From the NCBI RefSeq assembly GCF_003568665.1, contig NZ_QXMH01000001.1, forward strand, positions 496,001-560,000: a stretch of DNA of 64,000 bases, written 5' to 3'. How positions within the stretch are numbered: the first letter of the stretch is position 1; each line of letters begins with the position of its first letter. The stretch comes from Chitinophaga alhagiae (GTDB lineage Bacteria > Bacteroidota > Bacteroidia > Chitinophagales > Chitinophagaceae). A program made the translations under genes and the position numbers. Below are positions 44,196-54,489 of this stretch, piece by piece. The notes under the pieces are model-generated. The model saw only the letters and a list, made by a program, of their open reading frames with translations. It had not been told where the DNA came from and searched no databases.

Positions 44196-45602
44196 ATGAG
44201 CAAAGTACCCGCTACATTATTTGACAAAGTATGGGATTCGCACGTAGTCAGGAAGATAGAAGATGGGCCTGACGTGTTTTTTATTGACCGGCACTTTATT
44301 CATGAAGTAACCAGCCCGGTTGCCTTTCTGGGGCTGGAAAACCGCGGCCTGAAAGTGATGTTTTCCGAAAGAACATTCGCTACGGCGGACCACAATACAC
44401 CGACCATCAACCAGCACCTGCCCGTGCAGGACCCGCTTTCCGCCAACCAGCTGAAAGCGCTGGAAACCAACTCCGCCAAATACGGCATTTCCCACTGGGG
44501 CCTGGGCAACCCGAAGAACGGCATTGTGCATGTGGTAGGCCCTGAAAACGGCATTACCCTGCCGGGCATGACCATTGTATGCGGAGACTCTCACACCTCC
44601 ACGCACGGCGCTTTCGGGGCCATTGCCTTCGGCATCGGCACCTCCGAAGTGGAAATGGTGCTCTCCTCCCAGTGCATCATGCAGCCCAAGCCTAAAAAAA
44701 TGCGCATCAACGTAAACGGCCAGTTGGGCAAAGGCATTACGCCTAAAGACGTGGTGCTCTACATCATTTCCCGGCTCACCGCGGCCGGCGCTACCGGCTA
44801 CTTTGTGGAGTATGCGGGCGAAGTGTTCCGGAACATGAGCATGGAAGGCCGTATGACCGTATGCAACATGAGCATTGAAATGGGCGCCCGCGGCGGTATG
44901 ATAGCCCCGGACGACACCACCTTTGCCTACATCAAGGGCAGGGAAAAGGCCCCCAAAGGCGAGGCATGGGACAAAGCCCTGGCCTACTGGAAAACACTGA
45001 AAACAGACGAAGGCGCCACCTTCGACGTAGAATATACTTACGAAGCGGCCGATATTGAGCCCATGATCACCTACGGCACCAACCCCGGCATGGGCATGGG
45101 CATTACCCAGCACATCCCCGCCGCGCAGGCAGCGGGCGGCAGCAAAGCCAGCTACGAAAAATCGCTGGACTACATGGGCTTCCATGAGAACGATTCCATG
45201 CTGGGCAAAAAGGTGGACTATGTGTTTATTGGCAGCTGCACCAACGGGCGTATTGAAGACTTCCGCGCTTTTGCCTCCATCGTGAAAGGCCGTAAAAAAG
45301 CAGACCATATTACCGCATGGATAGTGCCCGGCTCCCACATTGTGGAACAACAGATCAGGGAAGAAGGCATCCTGGACATTCTGACGGCCGCGGGCTTCCA
45401 GCTCCGCCAGCCCGGCTGCTCCGCCTGCCTGGCCATGAATGACGACAAGATACCCGCCGGCAAATACGCGGTAAGCACCAGCAACCGCAACTTTGAAGGC
45501 CGCCAGGGCCCCGGCGCGCGCACCATGCTGGCTAGCCCGCTTGTGGCCGCGGCCGCAGCAGTGACCGGCGTTGTAACCGACCCGCGCGAACTGATCGCCT
45601 GA
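44196..45602 (+). CDS. leuC: 3-isopropylmalate dehydratase large subunit
   Basis: 468 residues, the normal length. Aconitase-family protein: [60 protein letters not shown], and the [4Fe-4S] cysteines in [14 protein letters not shown] and [17 protein letters not shown]. With LeuD it isomerises 2-isopropylmalate to 3-isopropylmalate in leucine synthesis. First gene of leuC-leuD-leuA-leuB; leuD starts 28 bp on. Confidence 0.98.
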   Translation: MSKVPATLFDKVWDSHVVRKIEDGPDVFFIDRHFIHEVTSPVAFLGLENRGLKVMFSERTFATADHNTPTINQHLPVQDPLSANQLKALETNSAKYGISHWGLGNPKNGIVHVVGPENGITLPGMTIVCGDSHTSTHGAFGAIAFGIGTSEVEMVLSSQCIMQPKPKKMRINVNGQLGKGITPKDVVLYIISRLTAAGATGYFVEYAGEVFRNMSMEGRMTVCNMSIEMGARGGMIAPDDTTFAYIKGREKAPKGEAWDKALAYWKTLKTDEGATFDVEYTYEAADIEPMITYGTNPGMGMGITQHIPAAQAAGGSKASYEKSLDYMGFHENDSMLGKKVDYVFIGSCTNGRIEDFRAFASIVKGRKKADHITAWIVPGSHIVEQQIREEGILDILTAAGFQLRQPGCSACLAMNDDKIPAGKYAVSTSNRNFEGRQGPGARTMLASPLVAAAAAVTGVVTDPRELIA

Positions 45603-45630
45603 TTTTTATCCGCAACAAAAAACACAAAAA

Positions 45631-46227
45631 ATGGCTTACGATAAATTCACTATACTCAAAAGTTCAGCCGTGCCCATGCCCATCGAGAACGTGGACACAG
45701 ACCAGATCATTCCCGCCCGCTTCCTCAAAGCCACCGAACGCAAAGGCTTTGGAGACAACCTGTTCCGCGACTGGCGGTACAATGGGGACAACACGCCGAA
45801 ACAGGACTTTGTGCTGAACAACCCTCTGTACACCGGCAAAATACTGGTAGGCGGCAAGAACTTCGGCAGCGGCAGCAGCCGCGAGCACGCCGCCTGGGCT
45901 ATTTACGACTATGGTTTCCGCTGCGTGGTGAGCAGCTTCTTTGCAGACATCTTCAAAGGCAACGCCCTCAACGTAGGCATTCTGCCCGTAACGGTAAGCC
46001 CGGCCTTTCTTGACAAGATCTTCACCGCCATTGAAGCAGATCCCAAGGCGGAACTGGTGGTAGACCTGCCCGCGCAGACCATTACCATTGCCGCCACCGG
46101 TGAACAGGAATCTTTTGACATCAATTCTTACAAGAAGCATAACCTCACCAACGGTTTTGACGATATAGACTATCTGCAGGCCATGAAGGGCGAGATACAG
46201 GAATTTGCTTCAAAAAGCATGTACTAG
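45631..46227 (+). CDS. leuD: 3-isopropylmalate dehydratase small subunit
   Basis: 198 residues. Family landmarks: [57 protein letters not shown] (substrate loop) and [20 protein letters not shown]. Forms the dehydratase with LeuC. The next gene starts 3 bp after its stop. Confidence 0.98.
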   Translation: MAYDKFTILKSSAVPMPIENVDTDQIIPARFLKATERKGFGDNLFRDWRYNGDNTPKQDFVLNNPLYTGKILVGGKNFGSGSSREHAAWAIYDYGFRCVVSSFFADIFKGNALNVGILPVTVSPAFLDKIFTAIEADPKAELVVDLPAQTITIAATGEQESFDINSYKKHNLTNGFDDIDYLQAMKGEIQEFASKSMY

Positions 46228-46230
46228 AAA

Positions 46231-47754
46231 ATGCCCGTTGACAAGCGTTATATAGAAATAATGGATACCACGCTCCGCGATGGCGAACAGACCAGCGGCG
46301 TGTCTTTTTCCCCTTCTGAAAAACTGACCATTGCCCAACTGCTGCTCACGGAAGTAAAAGTAGACCGCATCGAAATTGCGTCTGCCCGCGTATCTGACGG
46401 AGAGCTGGCCGCGGTAAAGGCCATTACCAAATGGGCAAAGGCCAACGGTCTCCTGAACCGGGTAGAAGTGCTCACCTTTGTAGACGGGGACGTGTCTGTA
46501 CAGTGGATGCAGAAAGCCGGCGCCAAAGTGATGAACCTGCTCACCAAAGGCTCCCTCAACCACTTAACGCACCAGCTAAAGAAAAAACCGGAGCAGCACT
46601 TTGCCGAAGTAGCCGCGGTGATTGCCCTGGCCCGTAAAAAAGGGCTGGAGTGCAACGTATACCTGGAAGACTGGAGCAACGGCATGCGCCACTCCCGCGA
46701 GTATGTGTTCCAGTACCTCAACTTCCTGCAGCAGCAACCCGTAAAAAGGATCATGCTGCCGGATACCCTGGGCGTGCTCACCCCGGCGGAAGTGCATGAC
46801 TATATCACCCAGATCGTTCAGCGCTACCCCAAAACCCACTTCGATTTTCACGCGCATAACGACTATGACCTGGGCACCGCCAACGTGCTGGAAGGCGTAA
46901 AAGCCGGCGCGCATGGCCTTCACCTCACCATTAACGGTATGGGAGAAAGAGCGGGCAACGCCCCCCTGGCCAGCGCTATTGCCGTGCTGAACGATTTTAT
47001 GCCCACCGTAAAAACCAACGTGGCCGAGGCATCGCTATACAGCGTGAGCAAGCTGGTAGAAACGTTCTCCGGCTTCCGCATACCGGCCAACAAACCCGTG
47101 GTGGGCGAGAACGTGTTCACACAAACCGCCGGCATCCACGCAGACGGCGATAAAAAGAACAAGCTCTATTTCAGCGACCTGATGCCCGAGCGCTTCGGCC
47201 GCCAGCGCAAATACGCCCTGGGCAAAACCAGCGGCAAGGCCAACATCGAAAACAACCTGCAGCAGTTGGGCATACAGCTATCCGATCCCGATCTCAAAAA
47301 AGTGACGCAACGCATCATTGAGCTGGGAGACAAAAAGGAAGTTGTGACCCAGGCAGACCTGCCTTATATAATTTCAGACATCCTGGACAGCAATACCATT
47401 GAGGAAAAGGTGCGCATCGAGAACTATGTGCTCACGCATTCCAAAAACCTCAAGCCGTCTGTAACCCTGCGCCTGTCTATCAAAGGGGAAGTGTTTGAAG
47501 AGCACTCCCAGGGAGACGGGCAGTACGATGCTTTTATGAACGCCCTCAAGAAAGTGTACAAAAAGCAGAAGCAGGAGCTGCCAGCCCTTTCAGACTATGC
47601 CGTGCGCATCCCCCCCGGCGGCAAAAGCGACGCCCTTTGCGAAACCATCATTACCTGGCGGTGGAACAACCGGGAGTTCAAAACCCGCGGGCTTGACAGC
47701 GACCAGACCGTGTCTGCCATCAAAGCCACGCAAAAAATGCTCAACCTGATTTGA
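46231..47754 (+). CDS. leuA: 2-isopropylmalate synthase (or citramalate synthase-like homologue)
   Basis: 507 residues. HMGL-like TIM barrel with [18 protein letters not shown] (catalytic Arg and metal-binding Asp), [31 protein letters not shown] (metal His pair) and [12 protein letters not shown], then [20 protein letters not shown] and a C-terminal regulatory LeuA-dimer-type domain (~375-507) with a long linker. It condenses acetyl-CoA with 2-oxoisovalerate; a citramalate synthase role with pyruvate is the alternative. It is the only such gene in the operon and sits between leuD and leuB, as in other Bacteroidota. Confidence 0.88.
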   Translation: MPVDKRYIEIMDTTLRDGEQTSGVSFSPSEKLTIAQLLLTEVKVDRIEIASARVSDGELAAVKAITKWAKANGLLNRVEVLTFVDGDVSVQWMQKAGAKVMNLLTKGSLNHLTHQLKKKPEQHFAEVAAVIALARKKGLECNVYLEDWSNGMRHSREYVFQYLNFLQQQPVKRIMLPDTLGVLTPAEVHDYITQIVQRYPKTHFDFHAHNDYDLGTANVLEGVKAGAHGLHLTINGMGERAGNAPLASAIAVLNDFMPTVKTNVAEASLYSVSKLVETFSGFRIPANKPVVGENVFTQTAGIHADGDKKNKLYFSDLMPERFGRQRKYALGKTSGKANIENNLQQLGIQLSDPDLKKVTQRIIELGDKKEVVTQADLPYIISDILDSNTIEEKVRIENYVLTHSKNLKPSVTLRLSIKGEVFEEHSQGDGQYDAFMNALKKVYKKQKQELPALSDYAVRIPPGGKSDALCETIITWRWNNREFKTRGLDSDQTVSAIKATQKMLNLI

Positions 47755-47773
47755 AACTTTCATAACATACAGC

Positions 47774-48847
47774 ATGGCAACCAAACATATTTTAGTAGTT
47801 CCCGGAGACGGGATTGGACAGGAAGTAACCGCAGTCGGTAAAAAAGTACTGGAAAAGATAGCCGCCAAGTTCGGCCATACCTTTACGTACGACGAAGCGC
47901 TGATAGGCCACGTAGCCATTGAGGCCACCGGCAATCCCCTCCCGGACGAGACCCTGGAGAAAATGCGCCAATCGGACGCCGTACTGTTTGGCGCCGTAGG
48001 CCATCCGAAATACGACAATGACCCTACCGCCAAAGTGCGGCCGGAACAAGGCCTGCTGAAAATGCGGAAGGAGCTGGGCCTGTACGCCAACCTGCGCCCC
48101 ATCAAACTGTTTGACGAACTGCTGGGCGCATCCAGCATCAAACCGGAAATACTGAAAGGCGCGGACATCCTGTTTTTCCGCGAGCTGACCGGCGACATCT
48201 ACTTTGGTGAAAAAGGCCGGAAGAACGATGGCGATACCGCTTACGACATTGCGGAATACAGCCGCTACGAAGTAGAACGCATTGCCCGCAAAGCCTTTGA
48301 GGCCGCCCGCACCCGCCGCAAAAAACTCTGCTCTGTAGACAAGGCCAACGTGATAGAGACCTCCCGCTTGTGGAGGGAAGTGATCCAGAAAATAGCTCCC
48401 GAATATCCTGACGTGGAAGTAGAACACCAGTTCGTAGACGCCACCGCCATGCTGCTGATCAAAGATCCGCGCCGCTTTGACGTGGTGGTGACCGCCAACC
48501 TGTTTGGAGACATCCTGACGGATGAAGCCTCCCAGATAGCAGGCTCCATGGGCATGCTGGCCTCCGCGTCTGTAGGGGACGGTACCGGCGTATACGAGCC
48601 CATCCACGGCTCCGCGCATGACATTACCGGCAAAGGCGTGGCCAACCCGCTGGCCTCCATCCTTTCCGCCGCCCTGCTGCTGGATATTTCCTTTGGCCTG
48701 AAAGCCGAAGCTGAAGCCGTGATCAACGCGGTAGACCAGGTGCTGAAAGCAGGTTTCCGCACAAGGGACATTGCGGACGCGCAAACTCCGGCGGAGAAGG
48801 TGCTGGGCACGGAAGCGATTGGCGCGGAAGTGCTGAAGTTTTTGTAG
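47774..48847 (+). CDS. leuB: 3-isopropylmalate dehydrogenase
   Basis: 357 residues, normal for the family. Motifs: [72 protein letters not shown], and the NAD/metal segment [49 protein letters not shown]. Oxidative decarboxylation of 3-isopropylmalate, last operon step before transamination. A terminator follows. Confidence 0.98.
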   Translation: MATKHILVVPGDGIGQEVTAVGKKVLEKIAAKFGHTFTYDEALIGHVAIEATGNPLPDETLEKMRQSDAVLFGAVGHPKYDNDPTAKVRPEQGLLKMRKELGLYANLRPIKLFDELLGASSIKPEILKGADILFFRELTGDIYFGEKGRKNDGDTAYDIAEYSRYEVERIARKAFEAARTRRKKLCSVDKANVIETSRLWREVIQKIAPEYPDVEVEHQFVDATAMLLIKDPRRFDVVVTANLFGDILTDEASQIAGSMGMLASASVGDGTGVYEPIHGSAHDITGKGVANPLASILSAALLLDISFGLKAEAEAVINAVDQVLKAGFRTRDIADAQTPAEKVLGTEAIGAEVLKFL

Positions 48848-48868
48848 AAGATCTTTTCAGGAATAAAC

Positions 48869-48904
48869 AAGGCCGCGCCGGACAGGTGCGGCTTTCTTTT
48901 TTTT
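48869..48904 (+). terminator. Terminator of the leucine operon
   Basis: GCCGCGCC (48872-48879) pairs with GGTGCGGC (48885-48892, one G-U) around GGACA, followed by TTTCTTTTTTTT. The U run overlaps the stop codon end of the convergent porin gene. Confidence 0.88.
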
Positions 48905-50888
48905 AATTCACGAACCACCATCTCAACCCCACCCGCAATGCAAAATTGTTAGACGGGTAGAACGGCGCTGTGAAGTTGTTCGTCCACAGGAAGGTATTGA
49001 GGTTCTCGCCCCGCACGTAGGCCGTAAAGGATTTGATGCGGAAGTGGGCGAACGCGGCCACATCGGGATAGTTGGAAATGTTATACTGGTTCTGGTACAC
49101 GAACTGGCTGAGCATGGGCGAATAATCATCCGCATAGTATGGTGAGTTGTACTTCCCTTCCAGCCCCGTGTAAAGGTTCAGGTTCTTGAACAGGCGGGCA
49201 TTGTAGGCTATGCGCGCCCGCGCCCATATGGTAGGCAGTTGTACCGGCGCGTTGCCGGCCAGTTGCTGAAAGGCGAAGTTAGCGTCAAACGTAAAGCTGC
49301 GCACGTCAAACCGTTTGTAGGCAACGATCTGCAGCAGGTTGAAAAGGCCGGTGAACTGCTCGCTTTCGTAATAGCTTTTGAAGTAGCTGTATTTGTTGAA
49401 GAGGTAGTAGTTGGCCTCAATGTTATATTTCAGCTTGCGGTTGTCTGCCTTGAACTGCAGCTGGGTAACGTTTTCCTTGCCCATACCGTTGTTCACGTAT
49501 TCCCTGAAATGGTTGGTGCCGAAGTATTTGTATACGTAAGACGGTTCCCTGTTCACATTGCTCACCCGCAGGCTTACGTTGCCGAAGGTTTCGTTGAGGT
49601 AACGGCTGAGGGTGCCGCTTACAGCGTAGTCCCCTATGTTTTCGCCGAGGGTGTAAAACTCGCCTTTGGCCGAAAGGTCCCACTTCTGGTTACGGGTCTT
49701 GTTGCGGTACTCACCGTGCAGGCGCAGGTTGGAAAACTTGGTGGCGGCGGTAAGAAAATTGCCGCTGATATAGTCAAACCCTGCCCCCAGCTTGATGAAA
49801 TGCGCCTGGTTGCCCAGCACGGGAAAAGATATAACGGAAAGGTCGTTGCTGAGAATGCGCCACTGGTGCTGGGTAAACACCGTGTCTTCCCCGAACGCTT
49901 CCGGCCAGAGGCTGAAATTGTAGCGGCTGGCGTAATACGCGGAATCAGGGCTCTGGTCTATGAACTCGTACGTATTTTGGGTATAGGTGAAAGTATGTTG
50001 TATCCTGAAACGGGGGTCGAATTTGTAATACTCCGTAGTGTCGTTCACATGTACGGTATCTCCCCTGCCCCAGTCAAACTGCTGCTGCAGCAGTATGCTG
50101 GACTCCTGGAAATCGTTCTTGAGCGGAATGTTGGTATTGAAAAAGGAGTTGGACTGCGCGCTGGTACCGCCCAGTTTGGTGGGTATCAGGCGGCGCTGGC
50201 TGTACTCCGGGTTGTTCAGCAGTTCCAGGGAATCTATGATGCCGCCGTTCTCCCCGCCGTTGAGCTTGTTCAGGTAATAGCTCATCATCAGGTGGTACCT
50301 TTTGTTCTGGCTGTTGTAGTTGGCGGTTACTTTATAATTGTCGTGGTTGGTAGACTGGTTCCTGAAATACCCCGGCGAGTTGATCTTGCGGTAGGCAAAA
50401 TGGAAATTGAATTTTTCCCCGCGGTTCTGTGTGTGCATCACATTGATCATTTGTTCCTGCTTGCCGCCGATGAGGTAGCCCAGCTCGGAATACGGGCGGT
50501 TGGTCCGGAAGAACTGCGCGTTCTGGTGGTTGAAGCCGTATACGTCAAAAGAGTGGAAACCGGGGTCGAAGCCCGGGGTCATCCGCGGGGAGAACAGCAG
50601 GTTGCGGGACGCGCTGCCGTTGTTGCCGAGGTTGGTGTAGGTAGCGGGCACGCCCAGGTAGTTCAGTGAAAAATCGGCAATGGTGGAGTCCATCATGAAG
50701 TCTGTAGGCTCTCCGAGGTACCGGTAGCGGATGGTCAGCGTGTCCGGCTCATGGTCATGCGAGGAGGTATCCCGCTGCATGCTGGCATTGCCTCCCCCGC
50801 CGCCCGGCAGGCGGTTGGTGTTGAATTGCGCCTTCAGGGCGCTGCCGGTGCAAACCAGCAAAAGAAAAACTATCGTGAAATACCTCAT
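48903..50888 (-). CDS. Putative outer-membrane porin
   Basis: 661 residues from ATG 50888 (MRYFTIVFLLLVCTG...), which starts a signal peptide ending ALKAQ. The mature protein is rich in aromatic, Asn and Tyr residues with alternating strands throughout and ends in Phe/Trp-rich FALRVGLRWWFVN, as in outer-membrane beta barrels. It resembles the large putative porin family of Bacteroidota (segments FSPRMTPGFDPGFHSFDVYGF, FFRTNRPYSELGYLIGGKQEQ). Substrate unknown. It is 30 bp downstream of, and probably cotranscribed with, the purine nucleoside phosphorylase gene. Confidence 0.78.
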   Translation of the reverse strand: MRYFTIVFLLLVCTGSALKAQFNTNRLPGGGGGNASMQRDTSSHDHEPDTLTIRYRYLGEPTDFMMDSTIADFSLNYLGVPATYTNLGNNGSASRNLLFSPRMTPGFDPGFHSFDVYGFNHQNAQFFRTNRPYSELGYLIGGKQEQMINVMHTQNRGEKFNFHFAYRKINSPGYFRNQSTNHDNYKVTANYNSQNKRYHLMMSYYLNKLNGGENGGIIDSLELLNNPEYSQRRLIPTKLGGTSAQSNSFFNTNIPLKNDFQESSILLQQQFDWGRGDTVHVNDTTEYYKFDPRFRIQHTFTYTQNTYEFIDQSPDSAYYASRYNFSLWPEAFGEDTVFTQHQWRILSNDLSVISFPVLGNQAHFIKLGAGFDYISGNFLTAATKFSNLRLHGEYRNKTRNQKWDLSAKGEFYTLGENIGDYAVSGTLSRYLNETFGNVSLRVSNVNREPSYVYKYFGTNHFREYVNNGMGKENVTQLQFKADNRKLKYNIEANYYLFNKYSYFKSYYESEQFTGLFNLLQIVAYKRFDVRSFTFDANFAFQQLAGNAPVQLPTIWARARIAYNARLFKNLNLYTGLEGKYNSPYYADDYSPMLSQFVYQNQYNISNYPDVAAFAHFRIKSFTAYVRGENLNTFLWTNNFTAPFYPSNNFALRVGLRWWFVN

Positions 50889-50918
50889 CCTGATGATTCG
50901 TGTACGGCCCGCCATCCT

Positions 50919-51731
50919 CTACAATTGTTGGACCAGTTCGCTGAAAATATATGTTAAATGTGGTTCCGCCGCTTTAGCTGCCGCCAGTACCTCTTCATGG
51001 GTGATCACGTTATCTTCCTCCCGGATGCCGATGTCTGTGATCACGCTCATGGCAAACACCCGGAGGCCGCTGTGGATGGCTACGATCACTTCCGGCACGG
51101 TGCTCATGCCTACGGCGTCTCCGCCTATGGCATGCATGTACCTGTATTCCGCCCGGGTCTCAAAAGTAGGCCCCTGCACGCCCACGTACACGCCGCTGTG
51201 TAAAGATATGCCTTTGGCGCCGGCTATGGCCCTGGCTTTGGCGATCAGCGGCTTTGCATACGGTTCGCTCATGTCAGGGAAACGGGGGCCCAGCTCAGCT
51301 ATGTTCCGGCCCCGCAGCGGGTGCTCCGGCTGCAGGTTGATGTGGTCTGTGATTACCATCAGGTCTCCCACCCGGAAGTTTTTGTTCATGCCGCCCGCCG
51401 CATTGGAAATAAGCAGCGTATGAATGCCCAGCGCCTTCATCACCCTTACCGGGAAGGTCACCTGCTGCATGCTCAGGCCTTCGTAATAGTGAAAACGGCC
51501 GGCCATGGCCACCACCGGGCGCCCGCCGAGGCGGCCCAGGATGAGCTTGCCGGAATGCCCTTCTACCGTGGCCGGCGGAAAGTGGGGAATATCATGGTAT
51601 GATATTTCCACTGTATGGGTAATGTCACCCGCCAGGTTGCCCAGGCCGCTGCCCAGGATGATGCCCACCCCGGGCGCTTCTTTGGCGAACTGTTGTATGT
51701 AAGCGGTTGCTTCCTTGATCTCTGCCAGCAT
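50919..51731 (-). CDS. Purine-nucleoside phosphorylase (trimeric type)
   Basis: 270 residues from ATG 51731; longer in-frame starts add a non-homologous leader, and an exact TAnnTTTG box lies just upstream of 51731. Motifs: GIILGSGLGNLAGDI (phosphate-binding serine), VEGHSGKLILGRLGG, AGRFHYYEG, LLISNAAGGMN, QGPTFETRAEYR, GMSTVPEVIVAIHSGL. At the base-recognition position after VIT an Asp stands where classical 6-oxopurine enzymes have Asn, as far as I can align, which may widen the base range. Role: purine salvage. Confidence 0.92.
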   Translation of the reverse strand: MLAEIKEATAYIQQFAKEAPGVGIILGSGLGNLAGDITHTVEISYHDIPHFPPATVEGHSGKLILGRLGGRPVVAMAGRFHYYEGLSMQQVTFPVRVMKALGIHTLLISNAAGGMNKNFRVGDLMVITDHINLQPEHPLRGRNIAELGPRFPDMSEPYAKPLIAKARAIAGAKGISLHSGVYVGVQGPTFETRAEYRYMHAIGGDAVGMSTVPEVIVAIHSGLRVFAMSVITDIGIREEDNVITHEEVLAAAKAAEPHLTYIFSELVQQL

Positions 51732-51751
51732 GAGCCAGTATTTATGCCCGG

Positions 51752-51759
51752 CAAAGTTA
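51752..51759 (-). promoter_or_regulatory. -7 promoter element of the purine phosphorylase gene
   Basis: On the minus strand the sequence reads TAACTTTG, an exact TAnnTTTG, 20 bp before the ATG at 51731. It supports that start over the longer reading frame. Confidence 0.5.
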
Positions 51760-51848
51760 ATTCTATAAACCATACCATCAGCCTCTCCCAAAGAAATCAC
51801 CCTACTAAAACATAAATTGACTAAATTAGCGGCCAAATTTAATTACCG

Positions 51849-53063
51849 ATGAATTTACACGAGTACCAGGCTAAAGAACTGTTGAAAAAATATAACGTAC
51901 CGGTACAGGAAGGTATCCCGGTAGATACTCCCGAAGCGGCGGCAGAAGCATACAAGCAACTGAAAGTGCAGTTTGGCAACGAGTTTGCCGTAGTTAAAGC
52001 CCAGATCCACGCCGGTGGCCGTGGTAAGGGTAAAGTTAGAGGTACGGAACAGCGGGGCGTGGCAGTAGGTAAAAATTCTGAAGATGTTAAGACCATTGCC
52101 GGCAACATCCTTGGCGGCACCCTGGTAACCATACAGACAGGCGAAGCCGGGAAAGTGGTGAATAAAGTGCTGGTGGCGCAGGACGTGTATTATCCCGGCC
52201 CCAATCCCATTAAGGAACTGTACCTCTCCATCCTGCTTGACAGGGCCAAAGGACAGAACGTGATCATGTACTCTACAGAAGGCGGTATGGACATTGAAGA
52301 AGTGGCCCACAACACGCCCGAAAAAATATTCAAGGAATGGGTACACCCCAGCGGCGGCCTTCAGCCGTTCCAGGCCCGTAAAATAGCTTTCAACTTCGGT
52401 TTGAGCGGGGAAGCATTCAAAAACATGGTGAAATTCGTGACCAACCTCTACAATGCGTACGTAGGGCTGGACGCCGCCATGCTGGAGATCAACCCCCTCT
52501 TCAAGACCAGCGATGAAAAGATCATTGCGGTAGACTGCAAGCTGAACCTGGACGATAACGCCCTGCTGCGCCATCCTGACCTGGTGGCCCTCCGGGACGT
52601 AACGGAAGAAGACCCCACCGAAGTGGAAGCCGGCAAACACAACCTGAACTTCGTGAAGCTGGACGGTAACGTGGGCTGTATGGTGAACGGCGCCGGCCTG
52701 GCCATGGCCACCATGGACATGATCAAGCTCAGCGGCGGCGAACCTGCCAACTTCCTGGACGTAGGCGGTACCGCCAATGCCCAGACCGTGGAAGCCGGTT
52801 TCCGCATCATCCTGAAAGATCCCAAGGTAAAAGCCATCCTGATCAATATCTTCGGCGGCATTGTACGTTGTGACCGGGTGGCGCAGGGCGTCATTGACGC
52901 CTACAATTCCATCGGCACCATCAATGTACCCATCATTGTGCGCCTGCAAGGCACCAACGCGCCGGAAGCGAAAGAGCTGATCGAGAAAAGCGGCCTGAAA
53001 GTACAGTCTGCCATCCTCCTGAGCGAAGCGGCCGAACTGGTGAACAAGGCAGTAAGCGCCTGA
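51849..53063 (+). CDS. sucC: Succinate-CoA ligase, ADP-forming, beta subunit
   Basis: 404 residues. MNLHEYQAKELLKKYNVPVQEG start, ATP-grasp lysine/glycine motif AQIHAGGRGKGKVRG, AMLEINPLF, metal ligands in DCKLNLDDNA, and the CoA-ligase half NGAGLAMATMDMIKLSGGEPANFLDVGG, INIFGGIVRCDRVAQG. TCA-cycle step between succinyl-CoA and succinate. No sucD follows: the gene is monocistronic with a strong terminator, so the alpha subunit must be elsewhere. Confidence 0.97.
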   Translation: MNLHEYQAKELLKKYNVPVQEGIPVDTPEAAAEAYKQLKVQFGNEFAVVKAQIHAGGRGKGKVRGTEQRGVAVGKNSEDVKTIAGNILGGTLVTIQTGEAGKVVNKVLVAQDVYYPGPNPIKELYLSILLDRAKGQNVIMYSTEGGMDIEEVAHNTPEKIFKEWVHPSGGLQPFQARKIAFNFGLSGEAFKNMVKFVTNLYNAYVGLDAAMLEINPLFKTSDEKIIAVDCKLNLDDNALLRHPDLVALRDVTEEDPTEVEAGKHNLNFVKLDGNVGCMVNGAGLAMATMDMIKLSGGEPANFLDVGGTANAQTVEAGFRIILKDPKVKAILINIFGGIVRCDRVAQGVIDAYNSIGTINVPIIVRLQGTNAPEAKELIEKSGLKVQSAILLSEAAELVNKAVSA

Positions 53064-53398
53064 TCTCAAAGTAGAAAATAACTGCATATAGAAGATGCTT
53101 TGCTACCCGCAAAGCATCTTTTTTTATTATGCATAAGCACATCAACGCCACCTCATTGCCACACCAAATCCGGGTCATTTCCGCATCAAGTCCACCTATC
53201 CTTCAGTTAACCTTGCTCCCACCTTCGGTTTCCCCCCTATTTTCCCGTAACATCCCTGTATAGACGGCCCGTCACACGGAAGGGCAGTTTGGTGTCATTT
53301 CCGCCAAAAGATGGTAAAAAACTATTATCTTTATGATCCATCCTTTTATCACCTTTACATGACCCGGGTTACTGGTATACCATTAACACGTTTATTTC
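53064..53398. other. Intergenic region after sucC (335 bp)
   Basis: Holds the sucC terminator (53092-53125), then ~270 bp without a gene I can support. GTCATTTCCGC occurs twice, at 53174-53184 and 53294-53304, 120 bp apart. TATCTTTA near 53326 resembles a -7 element, but no convincing -33 partner is seen. Confidence 0.5.
53092..53125 (+). terminator. Rho-independent terminator of sucC
   Basis: AAGATGCTTTGC (53092-53103) and GCAAAGCATCTT (53109-53120) form a perfect 12-bp stem with loop TACCC, followed by TTTTT. Confidence 0.95.
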
Positions 53399-54421
53399 AT
53401 GTTACGCATCAGACAGTTTTTCCTCATTTGCTCGGGCGCGCATTTACCTATGCTCCGCCGTGCCCCCGTTGAAACCAACAAATACGCCGGCATTGGCGGC
53501 ACTATTTTCTTTACCGGCCTGCTGGCCGCCCTTTCAGGCGGGTATGCGCTGTGGACGGTGTTCCGGGAACCCTGGGCCGCCATATTGTTTGGCCTGGTAT
53601 GGGGGCTGATGATCTTCAACCTGGACCGGTACATTGTGTCCAGCATGAAAAAACGGGAACGTTTTGGCCAGGAGCTGTGGATGGCCACGCCCCGTATCGT
53701 GCTGGCCGTGATCATAGCCATTGTGATCTCCAAGCCGCTGGAGCTGCAGATATTTGACCGGGAAATACAGGCGGAGCTGGTGCTGATGGAACAGGCCAAG
53801 TTCAAGGAGCAGGAAGACAAGGTGAAAGAGCGCTACCAGGGCCGTACGCAGGAACTCACAACCCGCCTGCAGGCCCTTCAGCAGCAGATAGATGCGCAGG
53901 CCGCGCGGCGGGATACCCTGATGCTGCTGGCGCAGCAGGAGGCAGACGGCACCGGCGGCTCCCGCGTGAAAAACCTGGGCCCCATCTATAAAGCCAAAAA
54001 AACGGACGCAGACAGCGCCACCGCCGCCCTCACCCGCCTGCAGCACCAGTACACCGGCCTGCAACAGGAGCTGGCCACGCAAGACTCCGCCACCGCCGCC
54101 GCCGTTACCCAACTCAAACGCGGCAGCCTGGACGGGCTGGCCTCCCGCCTGGACGCCCTGGGCACCCTCACCCAAACCAGCGCCCCCATCCGCTGGGCCA
54201 ACTGGTTCATCATGCTGCTGTTCATTGCCATAGAGACCGCACCGGTATTTGTAAAGCTCATTTCCCCCCGCGGCCCGTACGATGATCTGCTGGAGCAGCA
54301 CGAGTACGCTTTCATCATGCATAAAAAAGAGAAAAAGGCCATCCTCAGTATGGAAACGGAAGAACGCATTGCGCAAAGAACAGCGCGCGGCGGGCAACCT
54401 GTGGGGCAGGTGGTGGTGTAG
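53399..54421 (+). CDS. DUF4407 domain membrane protein with coiled coil
   Basis: 340 residues. Three hydrophobic segments at ~30-52, ~58-75 and ~98-115 (GTIFFTGLLAALSGGYALWTV, AAILFGLVWGLMIFNLDRYIV, RIVLAVIIAIVISKPLELQIF) are the DUF4407 signature. A ~130-residue soluble, Gln/Ala-rich coiled coil (~125-255) follows, then a last membrane helix (WANWFIMLLFIAIETAPVFVKL) and a basic tail. Function unknown; the long helical hairpin between membrane segments suggests a scaffold or sensor. It is 68 bp before the MuiA-like gene. Confidence 0.85.
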   Translation: MLRIRQFFLICSGAHLPMLRRAPVETNKYAGIGGTIFFTGLLAALSGGYALWTVFREPWAAILFGLVWGLMIFNLDRYIVSSMKKRERFGQELWMATPRIVLAVIIAIVISKPLELQIFDREIQAELVLMEQAKFKEQEDKVKERYQGRTQELTTRLQALQQQIDAQAARRDTLMLLAQQEADGTGGSRVKNLGPIYKAKKTDADSATAALTRLQHQYTGLQQELATQDSATAAAVTQLKRGSLDGLASRLDALGTLTQTSAPIRWANWFIMLLFIAIETAPVFVKLISPRGPYDDLLEQHEYAFIMHKKEKKAILSMETEERIAQRTARGGQPVGQVVV

Positions 54422-54489
54422 TATAGTTTTTTTCAGGGCATTTATGGAATCCCCCCGCTCCCCCGCATCCTTCCCCAAAATGCCCGCAT

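Noticed and set aside
51732..51836. Longer N-terminus of purine nucleoside phosphorylase
   Set aside because: The extra 35 residues do not resemble the family, and a TAACTTTG promoter element lies inside them.
53174..53304. GTCATTTCCGC occurring twice after sucC
   Set aside because: An 11-bp repeat 120 bp apart with no symmetry or neighbouring promoter is not enough for a regulatory claim.
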